A DNA stretch of 64,000 nt from an uncultured Erythrobacter sp. (GTDB lineage: Bacteria > Pseudomonadota > Alphaproteobacteria > Sphingomonadales > Sphingomonadaceae): positions 1,621,928 through 1,685,927 of the forward strand of contig CANKYI010000001.1 of NCBI GenBank assembly GCA_947488085.1, given 5' to 3'. The notes below the pieces were generated by a model. It was not told the DNA's origin. It worked only from the letters and a program-made list of their open reading frames with translations, and did no database searches. This document shows positions 53,486-62,688 of this stretch, one piece after another; the first letter of the stretch is position 1, and every line of letters starts with the position of its first letter. The position numbers were made by a program, and so were the translations under genes.

Positions 53486-53583
53486 AATGGGACTGGATTG
53501 CATCGCATGGTGGTATTTAGTGATATGGCGCGGTTTCGCCTCTGGGAAACGAGCCGCAGGGTAAAACGGGTTTTAGTTAGCGC

Positions 53584-54015
53584 ATGATCGGTTTGATCCT
53601 GGTAACTCACGGCCATCTGGCTGAACAATTTGTCGAAGCGATGGAACATGTCGTGGGTAAGCAGACGGGCATAGCAACCGTGTGCATCGGCCCCAGTGAC
53701 GATATGGAGCACCGCCGCGCAGAGATCGCAGATAAAATCGCTGAGGTTGATACAGGCAGCGGCGTGATCGTTCTCACCGACTTGTTTGGCGGCACGCCTT
53801 CAAATTTGGCGATTTCACTGTTGGAAACAGGCCGGGTTGAAGTGATCGCGGGGATCAATCTTCCCATGCTGATCCGGCTCGCCGGGGCCCGCAAATCGAT
53901 GGATGTCGTCGAGGCTGTTGCAGCGGCACAAACTGCCGGCCGGAATTACATCACCGTGGCAAGCGAATTGCTGGGCGGCGATAGCGCCCCGCGCACCGCC
54001 AGTGCCGGCAAATAG
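53584..54015 (+). CDS. PTS EIIA component, mannose type
   Basis: A 143-residue cytoplasmic protein of the EIIA-Man fold. The phosphorylated histidine is His9 in LILVTHGHLAEQF, and VIVLTDLFGGTPSNLA is the diagnostic motif. In alphaproteobacteria this EIIA has no sugar permease and serves as a signalling end point of the PTS phosphorelay. Next gene is HPr, 12 bases away. Confidence 0.95.
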   Translation: MIGLILVTHGHLAEQFVEAMEHVVGKQTGIATVCIGPSDDMEHRRAEIADKIAEVDTGSGVIVLTDLFGGTPSNLAISLLETGRVEVIAGINLPMLIRLAGARKSMDVVEAVAAAQTAGRNYITVASELLGGDSAPRTASAGK

Positions 54016-54027
54016 GATGAGGCATTT

Positions 54028-54306
54028 GTGAGCGAGCTGCGCCAGACTCTTACCATTGTCAACAAACGCGGCCTTCATGCCCGTGCAAGCGCCAAGTTCG
54101 TGGGCGCAGTTGCTGCTCTGCCGGAAGGCGCAGAGGTTAAGGTGGCGAAGGATGGCAATGTCGCCGCTGGCGGATCAATTCTGGGCCTTATGATGCTGGG
54201 TGCCGCGAAAGGCGACGCGGTCGAATTGATCGTAGGCGGCATGAATGCGGAAAGCGTACTCGCTGAACTTTCGGCTTTGGTCGAAGACGGTTTTGGCGAG
54301 GAGTGA
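54028..54306 (+). CDS. ptsH: PTS phosphocarrier HPr
   Basis: A 92-residue protein. The histidine phosphorylated by Enzyme I is His17 in NKRGLHARASAKF, and Ser50 in GGSILGLMML is the site for HprK. Both are intact, so HPr can carry both marks. GTG start at 54028. Enzyme I (ptsP) is not in this window. Confidence 0.95.
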   Translation: MSELRQTLTIVNKRGLHARASAKFVGAVAALPEGAEVKVAKDGNVAAGGSILGLMMLGAAKGDAVELIVGGMNAESVLAELSALVEDGFGEE

Positions 54307-54337
54307 GCCCTAGGCTGCACTCGCCCGAGCGCAAATC

Positions 54338-55141
54338 ATGACGCACAAACACATAAGCGGTTTTTCCAATCCTACGGTGAAATATCTGCGGAGCTTGCGC
54401 GATAAGAAACACCGCAGGCGCACAGGACAATTTCTGGTCGAGGGGTTGCGTCTGCTCGAAGATGCGCGGGTCAGCGGGCGGTTGCCGCGCGAGTTGGTCA
54501 TGGCCGAGGGACGCGAGCCGCATGAACTGCTCGACCAGCTGATGGCGCAGGTTGATGGGGCAGGTGGAGAGGTGGTCACAACGACGCCTGATATCCTCTC
54601 GAAAATCACCGGAAAATCCAATTCGCAAAGTGTTATCGGACTGTTCGATGAATTTGAGACTGGGCTTGATCTGCTTGACCGCGATGCCGCACACATCTGG
54701 CTGGTTGCACAAGAACTGCGCGATCCCGGCAATTTAGGGACGATGCTGCGCACGTGTGACGCGGTGGGCGCTGGTGGCTTGATCCTGATTAACGATTGCG
54801 CTGATCCATTCAGTGCCGAAGCCGTTCGTGCGAGTATGGGTGCGGTGTTTACTCAACAAGTTGCGCAGGCGCCGTGGGAGGAATTTGTGCCGTGGCTGCG
54901 CGCTGGTCCCGGCCAATTGGTCGCCGCCAGCCTGCGCGAGGCGGTGCCTTATCGCGGTGCAGATTATGCCGCGCCGTGTTTCATTTTGGTCGGCAACGAG
55001 TCGCAAGGTCTGCCGCAAGCTTATGAGGATGAGTGCGACCTCCGCGTCACCATGCCGATGCGGGGGCGCGCAGATTCGCTGAATGCTGCCGTGGCGGGCG
55101 CAGTGCTGGCCTATGAGGTATTGGCGAGGCTTGACGGTTAG
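54338..55141 (+). CDS. SpoU/TrmH-family RNA 2'-O-methyltransferase
   Basis: A 267-residue protein. The SPOUT motifs are DPGNLGTMLRTCDAVG, ILVGNESQGLP and GRADSLNAAVAG. The N-terminal part (KHRRRTGQFLVEGLRLL) is the substrate-binding domain of the RlmB group. It would methylate a ribose in rRNA or tRNA. It is tail to tail with rmuC, with no base between the two stop codons (55141/55142). Confidence 0.9.
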   Translation: MTHKHISGFSNPTVKYLRSLRDKKHRRRTGQFLVEGLRLLEDARVSGRLPRELVMAEGREPHELLDQLMAQVDGAGGEVVTTTPDILSKITGKSNSQSVIGLFDEFETGLDLLDRDAAHIWLVAQELRDPGNLGTMLRTCDAVGAGGLILINDCADPFSAEAVRASMGAVFTQQVAQAPWEEFVPWLRAGPGQLVAASLREAVPYRGADYAAPCFILVGNESQGLPQAYEDECDLRVTMPMRGRADSLNAAVAGAVLAYEVLARLDG

Positions 55142-56557
55142 TTATTCAGCAGCATCGCGGCGTTGTTCCGTTTCGGCTTCGTCAGCCACCCCATCGGCAT
55201 CAGCCGCATTGTAGCGAGGCGCTGATTCTACGAGCGGCACATCTTCAATCTCACGCTTGCCGATTTCTACGCCTTTTTCGGCCAAGCGTTTGCCTGACGA
55301 CAGCACGTTGCGCTCGAAACTGCCGACGAACTTATTGTAATTGTTTACGGCACTCTCAAGCCCCCCGCCAACCCGTTTGAGGTGCTGAGCGGCGGTCTCT
55401 AGCCGAGAATACAATTCTGCGCCCATGCGCCCGATTTCCTGCGCTTCCTTCGCAAGTCCATCCTGACGCCAGACCTGCGCGACTGTGCGGGCAATGGCGA
55501 CAAGGTTAGTCGGCGTTGCAAGCAGTACGCGGCGCTCAAATGCGAAGTCCCATAACTCGGGATCAGCATCCAAAGCAGCTGTCACAAAATGCTCACCAGG
55601 GATGAACATGATGACGTAATCGGGCGCTTCTTCGAATTGGCTTTGATAGCTCTTGGCGCTCAATGTCTGGACATGATTGCGCATCGATTTGGCGTGCGCC
55701 TCAAGCTCGCGTTTGCGCGTGTCGTCGTCATCGGCCTCGAACGCGGCCTGATAGGCGTTGAGTGAGACCTTAGAATCGATCACCAACTTCTTTTGACCCG
55801 GCACATTGATAATCGCATCAGGACGCAACCGCCCCTCTTCGGTCTCAATCGAATGCTCCATCATAAAGTCAGTGTGCTGCGCCAAACCGCATTGTTCGAG
55901 CAGGTTTTGCAACGCCCGCTCCCCCCAGCGACCCCGCGCTTTCGGAGCATTGGTCAAAGAATTGCCCAGCCGTTGAGCCTCGCGCCGGACCTCTTCCTGC
56001 CCCTCTCTCATGGATTGGATCAGGCCGTTTAATTGCCCAAAAGCGTCAACCCGTTGTTTCTCCAGCGTTTCAACTTGGCGTTCGTATTTCTCCAGCCGCT
56101 CGCCCACAGGCGCGAGCAGCGTTTTGATCTTTGCCTCGCCCGTTTCCTCGGATTGTTTGAACCGGGCCTCTGCGCGTTTCAGGAACTCTTCCTGATTGCG
56201 CTGAAGCACTTTTGCGCCCGTATTCTCAAACTCGTTCAAGAGCTTTTCGCGCGATTCTTCGAGCAGCCGTTTCTGTTCAGCAAACCCGGCGCGCTCCGCC
56301 TTATACTCTGCGTTTTCACGCCGCGCCGCATCCAACTGCTCAGCCAATCCATCGGCACGTGCGGCGCGCTCTGACATGGTGGCCAGTTCAGTGACAGCAT
56401 TGCGAAATTTATCGTCCAGGGCCTTTGCTTCGGTGTCACGCGCATTCAATCGCTCTTGCAAATCAACCACTGGCCGCGACGCAAAAAACCATGCTGCCCC
56501 GCCCCCAAAGGCAAGGCCAAGCGCCAAAGCGACAATCAAAAGAATCGGTTGTTCCAT
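55142..56557 (-). CDS. rmuC: DNA recombination protein RmuC
   Basis: A 471-residue protein with an N-terminal helix (about 6-24), a long coiled-coil (about 30-170: LDKFRNAVTELATMSERAARADGL, REKLLNEFENTGAKVLQR) and the RmuC domain (about 180-400: GNSLTNAPKARGRWGERALQNL, INVPGQKKLVIDSKVSLNAYQ, VIMFIPGEHFVTAALDAD). RmuC limits DNA inversion at short repeats; a nuclease-like core is proposed. ATG 56557 is better than the upstream frame to 56590. Confidence 0.94.
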   Translation of the reverse strand: MEQPILLIVALALGLAFGGGAAWFFASRPVVDLQERLNARDTEAKALDDKFRNAVTELATMSERAARADGLAEQLDAARRENAEYKAERAGFAEQKRLLEESREKLLNEFENTGAKVLQRNQEEFLKRAEARFKQSEETGEAKIKTLLAPVGERLEKYERQVETLEKQRVDAFGQLNGLIQSMREGQEEVRREAQRLGNSLTNAPKARGRWGERALQNLLEQCGLAQHTDFMMEHSIETEEGRLRPDAIINVPGQKKLVIDSKVSLNAYQAAFEADDDDTRKRELEAHAKSMRNHVQTLSAKSYQSQFEEAPDYVIMFIPGEHFVTAALDADPELWDFAFERRVLLATPTNLVAIARTVAQVWRQDGLAKEAQEIGRMGAELYSRLETAAQHLKRVGGGLESAVNNYNKFVGSFERNVLSSGKRLAEKGVEIGKREIEDVPLVESAPRYNAADADGVADEAETEQRRDAAE

Positions 56558-56663
56558 GGCATCATTATACATGGAACAAAATAAGAACACTAGCGCTTTG
56601 TAGGATATCCCCGGAAGAAAGCCGAAGGCGTCCTAAACGGCTGTATGCAGCCGCCAAAAGGCA

Positions 56664-57236
56664 CTAAGCCACCTGACGGATTTTCTTCAGTTTTTTCAGC
56701 GCCATCTGCCGCTTCAACCGCGATAGGTGGTCGATAAACAGGATGCCTTCCAGATGGTCCATTTCATGCTGAAGGCACGTCGCCATCATCCCCTCAAGCG
56801 CTTCTTCGTGATGGTTGCCATCCAAGTCCTGATATTGAACCCTGCAGGTCGCTGGGCGATCAACGTCGGCGTATATCTCGGGGACGGACAAGCATCCTTC
56901 GTTGAAGGTCGACATATCGTCTGCCGGATCAAGAATCACCGGGTTCACGAAGACGCGCGGCTCTTTCTTGGTCGCCGGGTGCGTATGCTTGTGGCCATCA
57001 TGCTCGCATTCGACCGGGTCGGCATCGGGGTCTTCGGGTTGAAGATCGATCACCAGCATCCGCTTGGGCACGCCAACCTGAATCGCAGCAAGGCCAATAC
57101 CCGGCGCATCATACATCGTTTCCAGCATATCATCCGCGAGCTGTTTGAGATCGTCGTTGAACTCGTCCGCTTCGACGGGAGTGGAGACAGTTTTGAGCCG
57201 GGGGTCCGGCACTTCAAGGATTTCTAGGATAGCCAT
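56664..57236 (-). CDS. def: Peptide deformylase
   Basis: A 190-residue metalloenzyme that removes the formyl group from new proteins. Motifs are GIGLAAIQVG (46-55), EGCLSVP (113-119; Cys115) and HEMDH (157-161). Between strands an insertion of about 25 residues (67-92) with Cys77, His79, His82, His84 and His86 (ECEHDGHKHTHP) is not in E. coli Def; it may bind an extra metal. ATG 57236 is chosen; 12 more codons are open upstream. Confidence 0.95.
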   Translation of the reverse strand: MAILEILEVPDPRLKTVSTPVEADEFNDDLKQLADDMLETMYDAPGIGLAAIQVGVPKRMLVIDLQPEDPDADPVECEHDGHKHTHPATKKEPRVFVNPVILDPADDMSTFNEGCLSVPEIYADVDRPATCRVQYQDLDGNHHEEALEGMMATCLQHEMDHLEGILFIDHLSRLKRQMALKKLKKIRQVA

Positions 57237-57286
57237 GGCCGGTGATTTAGTGACTGCTTGCTCTGGCCGCAAGCAGAACGGTTCGA

Positions 57287-57586
57287 TCAGTCTAATCGAC
57301 CTGGCTCGACGCTGAGGCGCTTTCGATAAAGCGCATCATCTCCCTTTTCTCGCTCACGCCTGATGCGACGGTACGCGATCGTAATACCTAGAGGGATCCC
57401 GATCCAAACGAACAAGAAGGGAATTGAACGGACCAGTTGAGTCGGATCAATCACCAGCGCGGCTGCGCACAGCAGGCCCCAAAAGCCGGACCACAGGAGA
57501 CCCAAAAGCTCTAACAAGAACATCGGTTTGCGTATCTGATAGCGTTTGTGCGCAAAGCGCCAGAATGCAGCCCTTAGCATTATCAA
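57287..57586 (-). CDS. Small membrane protein, unknown function
   Basis: A 99-residue protein with a basic N-terminus ([14 protein letters not shown]) and two hydrophobic helices (about 22-46 and 55-70), then a charged tail ([18 protein letters not shown]). No family recognised. The start overlaps the stop of recR by four bases, which suggests translational coupling. Confidence 0.62.
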   Translation of the reverse strand: MIMLRAAFWRFAHKRYQIRKPMFLLELLGLLWSGFWGLLCAAALVIDPTQLVRSIPFLFVWIGIPLGITIAYRRIRREREKGDDALYRKRLSVEPGRLD

Positions 57587-58188
57587 ATCGGCCGCCGCGC
57601 CCTTAGCGCCTGAGCAAGTGTGCCCTCATCGAGATAGTCCAGCTCTCCGCCGACCGGCAGGCCATGCGCAAGCTGCGTGATCCGTACCCCTGCATCCTCC
57701 AACCGCTCAGCAAGGTAATGCGCGGTTGTTTGCCCTTCGAGTGTGGCGTTCATGGCTAGCACCACTTCATCAACCGCAATGCCCTCCTCTTTGGCTGAGA
57801 CCCGCTCCATGAGGTTTGCAATGTTGAGGTCCTCCGGCCCAATACCATCAAGCGCCGAAAGCTTTCCGCCCAGTACATGATAGCGTCCGCGAAACAGCTT
57901 TGCGCGGTCCAATGCCCAGACATCCGCGACATCCTCCACCACGCACAAAGCGCGCGCATCGCGGCGGGGATCGGCGCAGATACCACACGGATCTGTGGTG
58001 TCGACATTGCCGCAGGTCTGGCATTCAACCAGTGTCTGAGACACCGCATCCAGCGCCTCTAACAAAGCGGGCAACGCAGCCTCTCGGTTCTTTACCAGCC
58101 ACAGCACCGCACGCCGCGCCGAACGCGGCCCCAGACCCGGCAACCGGGCAAGCGCGCCGGAAAGCGCTTCGATCTCTTGCGATGCCAT
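57583..58188 (-). CDS. recR: Recombination protein RecR
   Basis: A 201-residue protein with a helix-hairpin-helix ([16 protein letters not shown]), zinc finger [18 protein letters not shown] and Toprim domain ([13 protein letters not shown]). It forms the RecFOR clamp loader on gapped DNA. ATG at 58188 gives the family N-terminus; an open frame to 58230 (about 14 codons) has no family support and no clear ribosome site is seen at either. Confidence 0.95.
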   Translation of the reverse strand: MASQEIEALSGALARLPGLGPRSARRAVLWLVKNREAALPALLEALDAVSQTLVECQTCGNVDTTDPCGICADPRRDARALCVVEDVADVWALDRAKLFRGRYHVLGGKLSALDGIGPEDLNIANLMERVSAKEEGIAVDEVVLAMNATLEGQTTAHYLAERLEDAGVRITQLAHGLPVGGELDYLDEGTLAQALRARRPI

Positions 58189-58241
58189 GGGGGGAGAGAT
58201 AGGGGCTGGCGCGCAGATCACAAAGATCACAGGGGCACGTT

Positions 58242-59147
58242 ATGCGCATCACATTTATGGGAACGCCCGATTTTGCGGTGCCGGCTTTGGTCGCATTGGC
58301 CGAAGCGGGGCATGAAATAGTGTGTGTCTATTCACAGCCGCCCAGCCGCTCTGGACGGGGTAAGAAGCTGCGCCTCTCCCCAGTCCACGCCAAAGCGGAG
58401 GAGTTGGGGATCACGGTACGCACGCCCAAGAGCTTGCGCAATGAAGAGGCGCAGACGGAGTTTGCCGCGCTTAATGCAGATGTCGCTGTGGTCGCGGCCT
58501 ATGGGTTGATCCTGCCGCAAGCGGTGCTAGACGCGCCACGATTGGGATGCCTGAACATCCACGCATCAATCCTGCCACGATGGCGCGGCGCCGCACCGAT
58601 CCACCGCGCGGTGATGGCGGGGGATGAAGAGACCGGCGTTACAATCATGCAGATGGAGGCGGGTCTGGATACGGGGCCAATGCTGCATATTGTGCGCATT
58701 CCAGTGTCGGCGAAGACTACGGGTGAGTTGACTGGCGAACTCGCGCAGATGGGTGCTGATGCGATGGTCGAGGTTCTGTCCGATTTCGCCGCATTCCCTC
58801 CGCAGGTTCAAGACGACGCGGCGGCGATTTATGCGCCCAAGATTGATAAAGCCGAGGCTCGGATCGACTGGACACACAGCGCCGAGGCAATCGAATGCCA
58901 GGTGCGTGGGTTGGCCCCTTTCCCCGGTGCATGGTTTGAGCTTGAGGGCGAACGGGTCAAACTACTGCTTTCAGAAGTATCTGAGGGCAATGGCGCATCG
59001 GGCAAAGTGCTCGACGCAAACCTCACTATCGCTTGCGGGTCAGGCACCATTCGCCCCATCCGCCTGCAACGCGCGGGCAAACCAGCAATGGATCGTGCAG
59101 ACTTTCTGCGCGGGCGCGCAGTCGATGCCGGGACGCAGCTGACTTGA
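58242..59147 (+). CDS. fmt: Methionyl-tRNA formyltransferase
   Basis: A 301-residue enzyme. Motifs [15 protein letters not shown] at the start, [19 protein letters not shown] (catalytic Asn, His) and [13 protein letters not shown] (Asp). It formylates initiator tRNA and is the counterpart of def, whose gene lies about 1 kb away on the other strand. It is divergent from recR and overlaps truA by four bases. Confidence 0.96.
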   Translation: MRITFMGTPDFAVPALVALAEAGHEIVCVYSQPPSRSGRGKKLRLSPVHAKAEELGITVRTPKSLRNEEAQTEFAALNADVAVVAAYGLILPQAVLDAPRLGCLNIHASILPRWRGAAPIHRAVMAGDEETGVTIMQMEAGLDTGPMLHIVRIPVSAKTTGELTGELAQMGADAMVEVLSDFAAFPPQVQDDAAAIYAPKIDKAEARIDWTHSAEAIECQVRGLAPFPGAWFELEGERVKLLLSEVSEGNGASGKVLDANLTIACGSGTIRPIRLQRAGKPAMDRADFLRGRAVDAGTQLT

Positions 59148-59908
59148 CCCGGTTCGCACTCACCCTCGAATTTGATGGCGGCCCGTATCAGGGGCTTCAG
59201 CGTCAAAAACACGGCCCCAGCGTGCAGCAATCGATCGAAGATGCGCTGTTCCGCATCACCGGCGAAAACATCGCTCTCCTCAGCGCCGGGCGAACCGATA
59301 CCGGCGTCCATGCCTTGGGCATGCGCAGCCATATTGATGTTGAAAAAAACATGACACCGTTCCGCCTGATGGAGGCGATCAACGGGCAATTGCGGCCTGA
59401 ACCGATTGCAGTTTTGGATTGCGAAATTGTGCCCGAGGATTGGCATGCGCGCTTTTCCTGCATCGGGCGCAGCTATGTTTATCGCATCCTCAACCGCCGT
59501 GCGCCCGCCACTCTGACAAAGAATCGCGTCTGGCAGGTCGGGCAGAAATTGGACATTGCCGCGATGCAAAGCGCGTCAAAGCTGCTGATCGGGCGTCATG
59601 ACTTCACCACCTTTCGCTCCACCCATTGTCAGGCGAAAGATCCTGTCAAAACGCTGGACCGGCTGGACGTCGAAAGTGTCGCTACTGAATATGGACCCGA
59701 AGTGCGTATCCATGCCGCCGCACGCTCATTTCTCCACCATCAAGTGCGCTCCATGGTCGGCTGTTTAAGGCTGGTTGGCGGGGGTACTTGGGATGCCGAT
59801 AGGCTCGCCAATGCCCTCGCTGCGAAAGACCGTAGCAAATTAGGACTTAACGCGCCGCCACAAGGTCTATACTTCGTCGAGGCGACCTATCCAGAGCACG
59901 AAAGCTGA
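59144..59908 (+). CDS. truA: tRNA pseudouridine(38-40) synthase
   Basis: A 254-residue enzyme. It starts at TTG 59144, sharing TTGA with the fmt stop; the first residues [19 protein letters not shown] are the family N-terminus. The catalytic Asp is in [13 protein letters not shown] and the later [11 protein letters not shown] is conserved. It modifies positions 38-40 of the tRNA anticodon arm. Confidence 0.94.
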   Translation: MTRFALTLEFDGGPYQGLQRQKHGPSVQQSIEDALFRITGENIALLSAGRTDTGVHALGMRSHIDVEKNMTPFRLMEAINGQLRPEPIAVLDCEIVPEDWHARFSCIGRSYVYRILNRRAPATLTKNRVWQVGQKLDIAAMQSASKLLIGRHDFTTFRSTHCQAKDPVKTLDRLDVESVATEYGPEVRIHAAARSFLHHQVRSMVGCLRLVGGGTWDADRLANALAAKDRSKLGLNAPPQGLYFVEATYPEHES

Positions 59909-59911
59909 CCG

Positions 59912-60313
59912 ATGGCGAACTGGTACAAAATTCCCAATCATACGAGGATGACTGCGCGCGAATATCTCGCCAATGTTGAGGGTATCAACATTGTCTTTGG
60001 CGCTGTGCTTGGCTTTGTGCTTGTGGGATCAGAAACGCTGCCCGTTTTCGATTTTGGAGCGCTGTTGATCATGAGCGCTTCTATCGTTGTCTTGATCCTG
60101 TATCTGGGGTCTAGCGAATATAAGCTGTTTTACGCCCTAGCGACCGGAGCAGCGATCATAGCATTACCATATGTTGCTGAAGACCTTTTCAGCCTTACCA
60201 AAGTCCCCAAATTGCAACCCACATTGGCGATTTGGGCGCTCATGATATTGGGCGTCGAGATGCTCCCGCATGACGACCCACACAAAGAAACACCAAAGGA
60301 GAATACTCAATGA
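59912..60313 (+). CDS. Membrane protein, unknown function
   Basis: A 133-residue protein with about four hydrophobic helices (NIVFGAVLGFVLVG, FGALLIMSASIVVLILYL, LFYALATGAAIIALPYV, LAIWALMILGVEML) and no known motif. It begins three bases after truA and overlaps the dehydrogenase by four bases, so it is part of that operon. Confidence 0.68.
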   Translation: MANWYKIPNHTRMTAREYLANVEGINIVFGAVLGFVLVGSETLPVFDFGALLIMSASIVVLILYLGSSEYKLFYALATGAAIIALPYVAEDLFSLTKVPKLQPTLAIWALMILGVEMLPHDDPHKETPKENTQ

Positions 60314-61422
60314 CCACCGGCAAACAACTTTTCAGCACGCTAAGCGCTGATGGGAAACTCACGTTGGAGGTCAGCGAAGAGACCTTTCCAGACCCCACCG
60401 GCAATCAAGTGCTGGTCAAAATGGAAGCCGCACCGATCAACCCATCGGATCTGGCGCTGCTGACCGGCGCGGCTGATTTTGAAACGGCTGACTATTCGAC
60501 TGGCAAAGTGGTCGCGAACATGCCCGAACCGTTCCTCACAGGACAAAAGGGCCGCCATGGCCAGCGTCTGCCGGCCGGTAATGAGGGTGCAGGCACCGTC
60601 ATCGCCACAGGCGACGGCGACATGGCAAAGGCGTTGATGGGTCAGCGCGTCGCATGCGTGCCCGGCAATGCGTTCAGCCAATATGCGATTGCTGATGCAA
60701 TGATGTGCTTGCCATTGGGTGATCACTCATCGGAAGCGGGCGCGTCCAGCTTCGTAAACCCGATGACTGCGCTCGGCTTTGTTGAGACCGCAAAGATGGA
60801 AGGGCACGATGCGATTATTCATCTCGCTGCTGCGTCCAACCTTGGTCAGATGCTCAACAAGATCTGCCAGGAAGACGGCATGAAGCTCGTTAATATCGTG
60901 CGCAAACAAGAGCATGTGGATCTGCTCAAAGGCTTGGGTGCGAAATATGTCGTGAACTCATCTGACGATGACTACATGAAGCAATTGCGTGCAGCGATCA
61001 GCGAAACCGGTGCGTTCCTTGGCTTCGATCCGATCGGCGGCGGTCAGAACACCGACTACGTTTTGAAAGCAATGGAACAAGTCGCTGCATCGCAGATGGA
61101 CGAATATTCGCGCTATGGATCAAACCAAGACAAGAAGATGTACCAGTACGGTCGGCTCGATCTGCAAAACCCAACGATCCTTACGCCGTCTTACGGTCTG
61201 CAATGGACTGTTGCGGGTTGGCTGCTGACACCGTTCCTCGCGAAAGCAGGTATGGAAACCGTGGTCAAAATGCGCACCCGCGTTCAACAGAACCTCGGCA
61301 CGACATTCGCCTCAAGCTACAAAGCGAAGGTCAATCTTGAAGAGATGCTGAGCAAGGAAGCGATCACCGATTACCGCCAAATGAAGACCGGCGAAAAGTA
61401 TCTCGTGACCCCTTGGAGTTGA
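60310..61422 (+). CDS. MDR-superfamily quinone-oxidoreductase-like dehydrogenase
   Basis: A 370-residue protein. NQVLVKMEAAPINPSDLAL is the MDR N-terminal motif, and GNEGAGTVIATGDGD the substrate-domain loop. The zinc-binding Cys/His of alcohol dehydrogenases are missing, and the cofactor loop IIHLAAASNLGQML is unusual (no GGVG). It probably reduces quinones or other small carbonyl compounds with NAD(P)H. The C-terminal part with SSYKAKVNLEEM is as in the family. Next to it, on the other strand, is the asparaginase. Confidence 0.82.
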   Translation: MTTGKQLFSTLSADGKLTLEVSEETFPDPTGNQVLVKMEAAPINPSDLALLTGAADFETADYSTGKVVANMPEPFLTGQKGRHGQRLPAGNEGAGTVIATGDGDMAKALMGQRVACVPGNAFSQYAIADAMMCLPLGDHSSEAGASSFVNPMTALGFVETAKMEGHDAIIHLAAASNLGQMLNKICQEDGMKLVNIVRKQEHVDLLKGLGAKYVVNSSDDDYMKQLRAAISETGAFLGFDPIGGGQNTDYVLKAMEQVAASQMDEYSRYGSNQDKKMYQYGRLDLQNPTILTPSYGLQWTVAGWLLTPFLAKAGMETVVKMRTRVQQNLGTTFASSYKAKVNLEEMLSKEAITDYRQMKTGEKYLVTPWS

Positions 61423-61438
61423 TCTCCACCAACTAAAA

Positions 61439-62437
61439 TTACGGATTATCGAAGGCGGCTTGAACACGGTTCAGGTCGCCTTCTTTATTCGCCAACAGCA
61501 GTTGAAGCAAAACCCGCGATTTTTGCGGATTGAGCGCGCGCGCGGCGACAAAGCCGTTGGGATCATCCTCAGGCTCGCGGTCCACCAGCCCCTCATCAAC
61601 CCGACTGGCGCGCACGACAGTGAGGCCTGCTTTCGCATGTTCAACCAACCGTTCGCGTAAGGGGTCAGGCATATTCCCCTCGCCCACACCAGCAATCACG
61701 ATCCCGGTCGGATCGTTCGGCAATATCCGGTCGACCAGATCGGGCGTCATGCCAGCACCGATATAGAGGATCGGCACTTCAGGTAACGCCGCAGGAAAGG
61801 CAAAGCGCGGCTGATCATCTTGACGCCAGGGATTGCCAAACCAGTCGAGCGCTGCGGGTGTGACCAGCCCGATTGACCCGCGTGGAAAACCACGAAAAGC
61901 ATCGTCCGTGCCCCGTGTACGCACTTTACGCGCGTCGCGAGCCGCCAATATCCGGTCGCCCATGACTAAAACCACACCGCGCCCGCTTGCCTCACTGTCG
62001 CTCGCAACGCGAACGGCATTCACAAAATTACGCATCCCATCGCTGCCCACTGCGTCCGCCGGTCGCATCGCCCCGACAATCACCACCGGCTTTGTAGGAG
62101 GCAATGTCAGGTCGAGCAGAAACGCCGTTTCTTCCGCTGTATCGGTGCCATGCGTCACCACAATTCCATCGATCGCATCATCGGCAATTGCAGCAAGGAT
62201 CGCAGAGTGCAGCGCGCTCCAAATCGCCGGCCCCACGTCCTCTGAACCGATATTCGCGATTTGTTTGCCGGTGAGCTCTGCCGCCATGCCAAACTGCGCG
62301 GCCTCTGCCAGCCAATCCGCGACGCTGATCTGACCCGGGCGATATTCGTGCCGCGTCGCCGATCCTGCCATCCCGGCAATTGTGCCGCCGGTGGCAAGGA
62401 CGAGAATGCGCGGCAAAGAGGCAGATTTTTCACTCAT
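61439..62437 (-). CDS. L-asparaginase
   Basis: A 332-residue amidohydrolase. The two threonine motifs are RILVLATGGTIAGMAGS and VTHGTDTAEETAFLL; DGMRNFVNAVRVA and GIVIAGVGEGNMPD follow. It lacks a clear signal peptide, so it is probably cytoplasmic. It turns asparagine into aspartate and ammonia. Convergent with the dehydrogenase; 17 bases separate them. Confidence 0.92.
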   Translation of the reverse strand: MSEKSASLPRILVLATGGTIAGMAGSATRHEYRPGQISVADWLAEAAQFGMAAELTGKQIANIGSEDVGPAIWSALHSAILAAIADDAIDGIVVTHGTDTAEETAFLLDLTLPPTKPVVIVGAMRPADAVGSDGMRNFVNAVRVASDSEASGRGVVLVMGDRILAARDARKVRTRGTDDAFRGFPRGSIGLVTPAALDWFGNPWRQDDQPRFAFPAALPEVPILYIGAGMTPDLVDRILPNDPTGIVIAGVGEGNMPDPLRERLVEHAKAGLTVVRASRVDEGLVDREPEDDPNGFVAARALNPQKSRVLLQLLLANKEGDLNRVQAAFDNP

Positions 62438-62472
62438 TCGGGCGATTTGGAGAGATTCTGCAAAGACAGCAA

Positions 62473-62500
62473 TTGATTTTGAACCTTTTGCCGCTAGATA
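62473..62500 (+). promoter_or_regulatory. Possible promoter of tRNA-Val
   Basis: TTGATT (62473-62478), 16-base spacer, TAGATA (62495-62500). It is 46 bases upstream of the tRNA, which fits a short 5' leader that is removed later. Confidence 0.4.
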
Positions 62501-62545
62501 GCGCTCAACCCGGTGAACATCTTCGCATGTTCGCCCAAGGCCGTG

Positions 62546-62621
62546 GGGCGATTAGCTCAGTTGGTAGAGCATCTCGTTTACACCGAGAGGGTCGGCAGTT
62601 CGAGCCTGTCATCGCCCACCA
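62546..62621 (+). tRNA. tRNA-Val (anticodon UAC), CCA encoded
   Basis: A complete cloverleaf. Acceptor GGGCGAT pairs with ATCGCCC; D-arm GCTC/GAGC; anticodon stem TCTCG/CGAGA around loop TTTACAC with anticodon TAC (Val, codon GTA); T-arm GGCAG/CTGTC with TTCGAGC; then A and encoded CCA (62619-62621). All stems match. Confidence 0.97.
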
Positions 62622-62650
62622 CGCCTTTCCGCATTTTCGACATGTTTTGC

Positions 62651-62680
62651 CCTTGGCGCACCTGCAAAGATGCGCCAAGG
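62651..62680 (+). other. Hairpin between tRNA-Val and the monooxygenase gene
   Basis: Perfect ten-base arms CCTTGGCGCA (62651-62660) and TGCGCCAAGG (62671-62680) around a ten-base loop. No T-run follows. The next gene begins at 62689, so the structure is in its leader. It may separate the tRNA from the mRNA or control translation. Confidence 0.5.
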
Positions 62681-62688
62681 CTCAATCC

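Noticed and set aside
62380..62688. Upstream extension of the monooxygenase frame across the tRNA
   Set aside because: It runs through tRNA-Val. The FAD motif begins right after the ATG at 62689, as in homologues.
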